Shown here: piece after piece, positions 34,515 through 39,911 of the stretch
Position numbering within the stretch: position 1 is the first letter of the stretch
Layout: each line of letters starts with the position of its first letter
From: an uncultured Acetatifactor sp.
GTDB lineage: Bacteria; Bacillota; Clostridia; Lachnospirales; Lachnospiraceae
Assembly (NCBI GenBank): GCA_934436435.1
Contig: CAKSAN010000020.1
Span: 1-39,911 of the forward strand
DNA: 39,911 nucleotides
Direction of reading: 5' to 3'
Notes under the pieces: model-generated
The model's input: only the letters and a program-made list of their open reading frames with translations
The model's database searches: none
Told to the model about the DNA's origin: nothing
Made by a program: the position numbers and the translations under genes

Positions 34515-35356
34515 TGAAGAGATTTATTAAGACTTTATTGCATAACCTGTTACTGGCATTTTTGGCATTTGTCTGGCTGGTGCCTATCGTCTGGCTGGTG
34601 GTCACATCCTTCAGCTCATATACCGGCATGAACACCAGCACATTTTTCCCGAAGGAATGGAGCCTGGTCAACTATAAGAACCTGTTGTTTTCCGCAGACA
34701 GTGTGGCACAGTTCCCGAACTGGTTCAAGAACACCTTCATCATTGCATGTGTGGTATGTGTGATCTCCACTGCTTTTGTACTGATGGTGGCTTATGCGAC
34801 CTCCTGCATGCGTTTCCCGGCACGTAAGCCGCTGATGAACGCTGCAGTTATTGTGAATCTGTTCCCTGGTGTATTGTCCATGATCGCAGTATATTTCATT
34901 CTGAAGACCATGAACCTGACCAATACGCACCTCGGACTGATCCTGGTATATTCTGCCGGTTCCGGTCTGGGTTACCTGATCGCAAAGGGCTTCTTCGATA
35001 CGATCCCGAATTCCCTGCGCGAGGCCGCTTATCTGGATGGAGCCAGTGAGGCTACGATCTTCTGGAAGGTTGTTATCCCCATGAGCCGTCCCATCATTGT
35101 GTATACCGTGATCAGCTCCTTCCTGTCCCCCTGGATGGATTTCGTATATGCAAAGCTGTTGTTAAATTCCGGTATTTCTTCGCAGTGGACCGTTGCCATC
35201 GGTCTGTACAACATGCTGGATAAGAGCCTGATCAACACTTACTTTGGTCAGTTCTGCGCAGGTGGTGTACTGGTATCTATTCCTATCTCTGCATTATTTG
35301 TGATCATGCAGAAGTTCTATGTGGAAGGAATCACCGGAGGCGCCGTTAAGGGCTAA
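34514..35356 (+). CDS. Sugar ABC transporter permease (MalG type)
   Basis: A 280-residue inner-membrane protein with about six membrane segments, starting MKRFIKTLLHNLLLAFLAF. The EAA loop is REAAYLDGASEATIFWKVVIP. Its ATG shares an A with the TAA stop of the MalF-type gene, so the two are translationally coupled in equal amounts, as expected for a heterodimeric channel. The C-terminal FYVEGITGGAVKG is typical of MalG-type proteins. The GH53 gene follows 33 bp later. Confidence 0.95.
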   Translation: MKRFIKTLLHNLLLAFLAFVWLVPIVWLVVTSFSSYTGMNTSTFFPKEWSLVNYKNLLFSADSVAQFPNWFKNTFIIACVVCVISTAFVLMVAYATSCMRFPARKPLMNAAVIVNLFPGVLSMIAVYFILKTMNLTNTHLGLILVYSAGSGLGYLIAKGFFDTIPNSLREAAYLDGASEATIFWKVVIPMSRPIIVYTVISSFLSPWMDFVYAKLLLNSGISSQWTVAIGLYNMLDKSLINTYFGQFCAGGVLVSIPISALFVIMQKFYVEGITGGAVKG

Positions 35357-35362
35357 ATACAA

Positions 35363-35399
35363 TGGAATAATCGGAGTAATTGGAGTAATATGGAAGAAT
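35363..35399 (+). repeat. 9-bp tandem repeats carrying the GH53 ribosome site
   Basis: TGGAATAAT, CGGAGTAAT and TGGAGTAAT (35363-35389) are followed, after one A, by TGGAAGAAT overlapping the ATG. Each unit carries a GGA(G) Shine-Dalgarno-like core; the last is the one at working distance. Confidence 0.75.
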
Positions 35400-36499
35400 T
35401 TATCAAAGGTATGGATGTATCGACTTTGCCGGAAGAGACCGCTCTCGGTGCAAGGTTTTATGATGAAGGCAGAGAGGGGGATGCATTGGAAATCCTGAAA
35501 AAATATGGTGCCAACTCTCTGCGCATCCGTCTCTGGAACGATCCTTACAGTGAAGACGGCAAGCCCTACGGCGCCGGTACCAGTGATTTCACCAAGCTGG
35601 TGGCACTGGCTTCGGCCGGTAAAAAGCTGGGCTACAGCTATCTGCTGGATCTGCATTACAGTGATTTCTGGGCAGATCCCGGCAAACAGTTCCCTCCCAA
35701 GGAGTGGGCTTACGCCGATACTAACGCACTGGAGAAGCATGTGTATGATTATACAAAGGACGTGCTTTTAAAGTTAAAACGTCTGGATCTGCTTCCGGAG
35801 ATGGTACAGGTAGGTAACGAGATCACCAATGGTCTGATGTGGCCCCATGGAAAATGGGACAACGTTGACAATATGGCACGTTTACTCAGCGCGGGCATCC
35901 GTGCGGTGAGAGAGGTATCCCCGGACAGCCGGGTGATGCTTCATCTGGACTGCGGCGGCAACAATGCCCGTTGCAGAGAATGGTTTGATGCCTATGTACA
36001 GAGAGGAGAGGACTTCGATGTCATCGGATTGTCCTACTATCCTTTCTGGCATGGAACCATTGATGATCTGACAAATAATATGAACGATCTCTCCCAGAGA
36101 TATCAGAAGGATGTCATTGTGGCAGAGGTATCCATGGGTTTCACCATGGAGGACTATGCCGACAGAGAGAAGCTTGCACCGAAAGAGCGCAAGGGCATGG
36201 CGACCAAGCCTCACCTTGCGGAGGCGGTAGAGTATCCTATGACACCGGAAGGACAGGCTGCCTTTATGCAGAAGGTCATGGAGCGTATTGCACAGGTTCC
36301 GGATGGCAGAGGAAAAGGTTTCTACTATTGGGAGCCTGCCTGGATCCCCCTGCCCGGCTGCGGATGGGCCAATGAGGAGTCCCTGAAATATATTCAGGAT
36401 CCCGGTCCCGGCGGAAACGAATGGGCCAATCAGGCGCTGTTCGACTACGATGGAAATGCACTACCCGCATTGAAGGTGATCAAAGACTTTCAGAAGTAA
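35390..36499 (+). CDS. GH53 endo-beta-1,4-galactanase, intracellular
   Basis: A 369-residue glycoside hydrolase of family 53 (arabinogalactan endo-1,4-beta-galactosidase). Family marks are FIKGMDVSTLPEE, NSLRIRLWNDP, LLDLHYSDFWADPGKQ, VGNEITNG with acid/base Glu144, SYYPFWHG, and VAEVSMGF with nucleophile Glu246. It cleaves beta-1,4-galactosyl linkages of type I galactan side chains of pectin. Unlike most GH53 enzymes it has no signal peptide: the protein begins right at the catalytic domain. It therefore probably acts in the cytoplasm on oligosaccharides brought in by the importer of the same operon. Confidence 0.93.
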   Translation: MEEFIKGMDVSTLPEETALGARFYDEGREGDALEILKKYGANSLRIRLWNDPYSEDGKPYGAGTSDFTKLVALASAGKKLGYSYLLDLHYSDFWADPGKQFPPKEWAYADTNALEKHVYDYTKDVLLKLKRLDLLPEMVQVGNEITNGLMWPHGKWDNVDNMARLLSAGIRAVREVSPDSRVMLHLDCGGNNARCREWFDAYVQRGEDFDVIGLSYYPFWHGTIDDLTNNMNDLSQRYQKDVIVAEVSMGFTMEDYADREKLAPKERKGMATKPHLAEAVEYPMTPEGQAAFMQKVMERIAQVPDGRGKGFYYWEPAWIPLPGCGWANEESLKYIQDPGPGGNEWANQALFDYDGNALPALKVIKDFQK

Positions 36500-36512
36500 T
36501 GTGATATTCGTT

Positions 36513-36601
36513 CCCGCAATGCGGGGATGATGATATAATGAAGCAAAATCACCTGCTTGCAAGTGTGATTTTGCGAAATGCATTGAGTGAGCTATGCTCA
36601 C
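36513..36601 (+). other. Three consecutive hairpins and a -10-like box in the leader of the unknown gene
   Basis: CCCGC-AAT-GCGGG (36513-36525), GCAAAATCAC/GTGATTTTGC (36543-36552/36565-36574) and GTGAGC-TAT-GCTCAC (36587-36601, stems 36587-36592 and 36596-36601) lie in the 137-bp gap after the GH53 gene. TATAAT (36534-36539) could be an internal promoter, but the -35 region is poor. CGCAATGCG in the first hairpin also occurs in importer operator O2. Likely mRNA stabilisation, processing or local control. Confidence 0.6.
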
Positions 36602-36636
36602 GATATAAGATGCCAAATGGCGAGATGGAGGAAAAG

Positions 36637-38475
36637 ATGGATAAGTTTATCGTGAATATCATTCACCGTCCGGAGATGGTTCCCGAGTATGCGGAAAAAG
36701 TAACCGGACACGGCAAAGAAGAGGATCTGGGCAGAAAAGCTCTGCTGACAGAGTCTCTGGATATTTTCAAGTTCCAGCAGGAGACTGCACACAAGAATGG
36801 TTTAAAGACCACCATTCAGATGACCTACGCTTCCCTGTTCAATGACGAAGCGGTAGCACTGGCTAAGGCAGATCACGAGAAATACGGTGATGAGATCGCA
36901 CTGTCTCTCTTAGGACTGCCCTGCACAGAGTTCCGTGAGAAGTACAAGACCAAGGATTTCTGTATCTGGATGTTCTCCATGGAAGACAAAAAGTCTATCG
37001 TGGATGATGTATTCGGCAAGTTCCATGAGAAGTTTGGATTCTATCCTGAATCCACCGGTTCTTACTACATGGATGCAGACCTGACCAACTATATCAAGGC
37101 AACCTATCCTACCGTAAAATGTGCGGTAGCGACCTGTTGGGAAGAAGGCCCCAAGGCATACCATACCTGCAACAACTCTTGGTATACCTTTATGGATGGC
37201 GGCCCCTGGGCTCCCTGGATTCCTTCCAAACAGAACACCCATGCACCCGCAGCCAACGAGGCAGAGGACAGCGGTATCGTAGCAATCCCTCATTTGTCCA
37301 GAGACCTGCTGGCATGTTATGACGGTAACGGCTCCAACTTCGGGACCCATCCCCAGAACGTACTGCGTGGTATGATCTACGACACCAAGACCTGGGAGTA
37401 TCCTTACCTGTACAACCTGATCGACCAGTATCGTTCCCTGGAGAAGTACAACAACGGATATGCATACAACATGATGTTCGTAGGACCCGGCTGGCTGAAC
37501 AAAATGGGCCGTTGGGAGCAGCCTTACGAACTGCTGAAGAAGAGCTATGAAGACGGTATGAAGTACTATGGCGACCTGAAAAAGGAAGGCAAGCTGACTG
37601 ATATGACCATGGCTGAGTTCGCTGATTACTATCGTCAGAAGAAGACCTACACTGAGCCCGAGTGTGCTCTGTGGAGAGATATTCTGTACGGTTCCGACAA
37701 GCAGCTGTTCTGGTACTGCGATCCCTTCATGCGTGCCTGCGTAAATATGGATCAGGGCGGTGCTATCGTAGACCTTCGTCCTTACGCTGCAAAACTGGAG
37801 TGGCCCGTAGGTATCGGCACCAAACATGTGACCGACGCTTCCTATCCTTTCCTGATTCAGGAGAAGTACCGTGCAGGTTACTTCACTCACTATGCAGGAG
37901 AAGGTACCGTAAGAAGTGCCAAGTTAAAACATAACGGCGAAGAAGTGGATCTGTGCCTGTGCCGTACCAAGGCTCATTTCTCTCAGGAAGGCAACACCAG
38001 AATCCTGACACTGGATCCCGTAGATATCGAGTTCTACGATCTGACCGTAAAATTACAGACCATCGTTTCCTTCGAGGAAGGCAGCTCCGCTATCAAGATC
38101 GAGCGTAAGATCCTGGAGATGAGCGATCCCAATGCAGAAGTAGAACTGAACGAGTACATCGTAGCATGCTACGGTACCACTGAGTACTCCGAGGATATGC
38201 TGGGTATCACCTTAAGCACCAAGAAGGGTGACGAGGTAGAGACTCTGGATTACGAGTACAAGTGTCGTGAGATGGAGAAGGCAGAAGCTGACGAAGTAAG
38301 AGCTGTCATCCCTCAGATTGAGACCGCAGTATCCATGAGCACCAACGCAGAAGGCGCAGTCGGATACGTGAAGGAAGGATATGCATTCTCCCCGATGTTT
38401 ACACTGGGTTACAATTCCAAGATCAAGGATAAGGAGGTCGTTGCAACATGGCTCAAGCTGGAAAAGGCAAATTAA
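36637..38475 (+). CDS. Uncharacterised 612-residue protein, candidate glycan-active enzyme
   Basis: I do not recognise the family. The N-terminal 350 residues look like an alpha/beta barrel with HRPEMVPEYA, TIQMTYASLF, HEKFGFYPEST followed by GSYYMDADL, then WEEGPKAYHT, GGPWAPWIPSKQNTHAP and IPHLSRDLLACYDG. The many aromatic, His, Asp and Glu residues there resemble the lined pocket of polysaccharide deacetylase or GH57-like barrels. From about 420 on it is beta-rich, like an accessory domain. There is no signal peptide, so it is cytoplasmic. The ATG at 36637 is chosen for GGAGGA 5-8 nt upstream; the frame opens 33 codons earlier inside the hairpin leader. Codon bias is strong, like the binding protein, so it is probably abundant. 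Its place after GH53 suggests a role in galacto-oligosaccharide breakdown (inference). Confidence 0.75.
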   Translation: MDKFIVNIIHRPEMVPEYAEKVTGHGKEEDLGRKALLTESLDIFKFQQETAHKNGLKTTIQMTYASLFNDEAVALAKADHEKYGDEIALSLLGLPCTEFREKYKTKDFCIWMFSMEDKKSIVDDVFGKFHEKFGFYPESTGSYYMDADLTNYIKATYPTVKCAVATCWEEGPKAYHTCNNSWYTFMDGGPWAPWIPSKQNTHAPAANEAEDSGIVAIPHLSRDLLACYDGNGSNFGTHPQNVLRGMIYDTKTWEYPYLYNLIDQYRSLEKYNNGYAYNMMFVGPGWLNKMGRWEQPYELLKKSYEDGMKYYGDLKKEGKLTDMTMAEFADYYRQKKTYTEPECALWRDILYGSDKQLFWYCDPFMRACVNMDQGGAIVDLRPYAAKLEWPVGIGTKHVTDASYPFLIQEKYRAGYFTHYAGEGTVRSAKLKHNGEEVDLCLCRTKAHFSQEGNTRILTLDPVDIEFYDLTVKLQTIVSFEEGSSAIKIERKILEMSDPNAEVELNEYIVACYGTTEYSEDMLGITLSTKKGDEVETLDYEYKCREMEKAEADEVRAVIPQIETAVSMSTNAEGAVGYVKEGYAFSPMFTLGYNSKIKDKEVVATWLKLEKAN

Positions 38476-38666
38476 ACTACAGATGTCCCTCTTGCTTCAT
38501 GAGAGATATTGATATGGATATGTTCTACGATAAGGATAAGAAGGAATACTACTGTCTGCGTTGTCAGTACAGAGGATCCGAGGAAGATGTACTGCAGAAA
38601 AATGAAATGGCAAGATTCCGTTACGGCGCTATGTACAAGCGTTACACCAAATTCGATTTTGACTGA
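38448..38666 (+). CDS. Small zinc-ribbon protein
   Basis: A 72-residue protein with CPSC (Cys13, Cys16) and CLRC (Cys36, Cys39), the layout of a zinc ribbon. The rest is charged. AAGGAGG precedes the ATG, which lies 28 bp inside the end of the unknown 612-residue gene, so the two are co-translated. A partner or nucleic-acid-binding role is possible; no function is recognised. Confidence 0.8.
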   Translation: MAQAGKGKLNYRCPSCFMRDIDMDMFYDKDKKEYYCLRCQYRGSEEDVLQKNEMARFRYGAMYKRYTKFDFD

Positions 38667-38679
38667 TGGACGGAGACAG

Positions 38680-38709
38680 AAACGGGGCTGTGTTTTCACA
38701 GCCTCGTTT
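38680..38709. terminator. Terminator at the end of the galactan operon, possibly bidirectional
   Basis: AAACGGGGCTGTG (38680-38692) pairs with CACAGCCTCGTTT (38697-38709), a 13-bp stem with one G-U and a TTTT loop. It lies between the convergent zinc-ribbon and DUF2752 genes and touches the latter's stop codon. The T-run is short on both sides. Confidence 0.75.
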
Positions 38710-39076
38710 ATTTGAACAGAAATCCTCTGGAGAGATCGATCTGTACCACAGGAGAATTATTTAAGTGTCTGAGAATAAAGCATAATAAAAATAATATTGC
38801 CACAACAGAAGCCGCAATATTGATCAGTTGATCCGATAACCGGAGGATTTTCATGCGCACAAGAATAAAAACAACGCCGGCGGCCAATACCACGGGCCAG
38901 AGTGGATGGAAATAAAAAGCCTTAGGAATATCCCCGTGTAATACGCATAAAAATGCCCGGGTCATTCCGCAGAAGGGACAGGGAATACCCAGCAGGAAGA
39001 GAGAGGGGCATTGATAAAAGGTAAGGATTGCTACCGGAAATATTGCAATGAGTATGTATTTTATATATTTTTTCAT
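38708..39076 (-). CDS. DUF2752 membrane protein
   Basis: A 122-residue membrane protein with about three hydrophobic segments. The DUF2752 signature GIPCPFCGMTRA (about 30-41) and FHPLWP are present. Function of the family is unknown; the paired cysteines after the first membrane segment are its most conserved feature. The ribosome site is weak, and a terminator (39097-39128) lies only 20 bp upstream on this strand, so expression may depend on read-through from the TM2 gene. Confidence 0.85.
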   Translation of the reverse strand: MKKYIKYILIAIFPVAILTFYQCPSLFLLGIPCPFCGMTRAFLCVLHGDIPKAFYFHPLWPVVLAAGVVFILVRMKILRLSDQLINIAASVVAILFLLCFILRHLNNSPVVQIDLSRGFLFK

Positions 39077-39096
39077 CTTTTAAAATTTTCAAAAAT

Positions 39097-39128
39097 AAAA
39101 GCTTTTGCCTGAAAAGACAAAAGCTTTT
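39097..39128 (-). terminator. Terminator of the TM2-domain gene
   Basis: AAAAGCTTTTG (39097-39107) and CAAAAGCTTTT (39118-39128) form a perfect 11-bp stem. On the minus strand it is followed by ATTTTT, giving a good intrinsic terminator 12 bp after the TM2 stop. Confidence 0.85.
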
Positions 39129-39140
39129 TCGTTTCAAATC

Positions 39141-39380
39141 TTATACTGTGTACTTTCCGTCAACGAATACCACTTCATCGGAATCTGCATAGGCAGCACC
39201 GTATGCTTTGGTAAGAGCAATGATCCAGTCAACCAGACTCCAGACACCGCAACCGCCGACAGTAATAAGTTTTAAGATTCCAAGACCAACCTGACCTCTG
39301 ACAAATCGGTCAACTCCTAACTCCCCGAGTAAGAAACAAAATACCCAGGCAAATACATGTTTGTTCACGCGCTTTTCCAT
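39141..39380 (-). CDS. TM2-domain protein
   Basis: A 79-residue membrane protein. Two hydrophobic segments flank the TM2 signature, here [20 protein letters not shown] and [14 protein letters not shown]2 proteins are widespread small membrane proteins with no settled bacterial function. AAAGGAGG lies 9 nt before the ATG. Own promoter at 39417-39445 and own terminator make it a single-gene unit. Confidence 0.92.
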   Translation of the reverse strand: MEKRVNKHVFAWVFCFLLGELGVDRFVRGQVGLGILKLITVGGCGVWSLVDWIIALTKAYGAAYADSDEVVFVDGKYTV

Positions 39381-39416
39381 GAAAAAGCCCCTCCTTTGAA
39401 TTAAATTGATAACATA

Positions 39417-39445
39417 ATTATGAACTGTTTTTAAAAAAAAGTCAA
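39417..39445 (-). promoter_or_regulatory. Promoter of the TM2-domain gene
   Basis: On the minus strand TTGACT (39445-39440), 17 bp containing a T-run and an A-run, CATAAT (39422-39417). Confidence 0.7.
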
Positions 39446-39487
39446 TTAGAAAACATAAATATATGAAAAAACAAGTATTATGTAATT

Positions 39488-39775
39488 TTACAGATAGTTG
39501 TTGGAAGAACGCTTTAAAATAAAGCGTACATTATATCCGGATTCATCGCAGATACCGCGAACGATCTCTTCCGCCGTATCTTTGACATTATCGTTGATAC
39601 AGATAATGCAGATGTCCTTTTTGCGGCTGAACAGAGAGGTCTTCGGCCAGCGGATATAATAAGAGATCCGATTTTTTAAGAGAGCCCTTTCAATCAGCTG
39701 CTTGCAATCGGGATCCGATACTTCGCACAGTTCGATTTCGTTATTGACTTTCAGAGTGGTATATAGCGGCTGCAT
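39488..39775 (-). CDS. Hypothetical protein, 95 residues
   Basis: A small soluble protein beginning [19 protein letters not shown]. It alternates strand-like and helix-like stretches ([46 protein letters not shown]), an alpha/beta ferredoxin-like pattern reminiscent of small DUF2007-type proteins, but I do not recognise a family with confidence. It has a very good ribosome site (GGAGGTGA) and promoter (39805-39834), so it is a real gene. It is monocistronic as far as visible. Confidence 0.8.
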   Translation of the reverse strand: MQPLYTTLKVNNEIELCEVSDPDCKQLIERALLKNRISYYIRWPKTSLFSRKKDICIICINDNVKDTAEEIVRGICDESGYNVRFILKRSSNNYL

Positions 39776-39804
39776 GATGTCACCTCCATTAGTATTACAA
39801 TGCG

Positions 39805-39834
39805 ATTATAGCACAGATTCTTGGAAGTGTGCAA
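39805..39834 (-). promoter_or_regulatory. Extended -10 promoter of the 95-residue gene
   Basis: On the minus strand TTGCAC (39834-39829), 18 bp, TATAAT (39810-39805) preceded by TGC, giving an extended -10. It is 30 bp from the ATG. Confidence 0.75.
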
Positions 39835-39911
39835 GCTGACTTGAAATATTAAATTCCAGTGCAAAGGTAAATTCCACCGTGCTTTTAAAAGTTGCCTGAA
39901 ATCGAATGATT

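Noticed and set aside
28..39879. 13-bp direct repeat GTAAATTCCACCG at both window ends (28-40 and 39867-39879)
   Set aside because: The copies are unrelated in context, the left one being part of a hairpin, and no integrase or mobile-element gene is present; 13 bp is weak evidence for attachment sites.

Overview
The window looks like a chromosomal segment of an anaerobic, gut-type Bacillota, most likely Lachnospiraceae. The signs are strong AGGAGG ribosome sites, TTGACA-N17-TATAAT-like promoters, GHKL/LytTR two-component genes, a carbohydrate ABC importer without its own ATPase, and a very large repetitive surface protein. I assign it to family level only. There are 31 protein genes. I found no rRNA, complete tRNA, CRISPR array, transposase or prophage gene.

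Region 1 (1-9674) reads as one regulated catabolic cluster: a TetR regulator, a polar amino-acid-type ABC transporter (ATPase, lipoprotein, permease), two different COG0402-type amidohydrolases (the second resembles HutF), an Asp/Glu/hydantoin racemase-family protein, imidazolonepropionase (HutI), HutD and a D-amino-acid aminotransferase. The histidase and urocanase that normally feed HutI are absent. I therefore infer import and breakdown of an imidazole- or hydantoin-like compound to a glutamate derivative, with D/L handling. Two matching inverted repeats at the two promoters are the likely TetR operators.

Region 2 (9656-16868) is housekeeping or mixed: a CYTH protein, a DJ-1-like protein, gmd and fcl (GDP-L-fucose synthesis), an M18 aminopeptidase, a bacteriohemerythrin with one substituted iron ligand, and a Csp-like cytoplasmic subtilase.

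Region 3 (16875-29757) has a minus-strand LytTR response regulator followed by two paralogous GHKL sensors. One sensor has lost the phospho-acceptor histidine and the other has an altered ATP-lid motif, which suggests they work as a complementary pair. Divergent from them is a gene for a membrane-anchored protein of about 3,100 residues with many Ig-like modules, a Calx-beta-like module, an InlB-type repeat, a Pro-Thr hexapeptide array and a C-terminal membrane anchor.

Region 4 (30000-38710) is a LacI-controlled oligosaccharide locus: LacI regulator, lipoprotein binding protein, two MalF/MalG-type permeases, a GH53 galactanase without a signal peptide, a 612-residue protein of unknown family and a small zinc-ribbon protein. 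It carries two almost identical 17-bp operators around the importer promoter and many RNA hairpins between genes. The GH53 points to beta-1,4-galacto-oligosaccharides hydrolysed inside the cell. Region 5 (38708-39911) has three small minus-strand genes: DUF2752, TM2-domain and an unknown.
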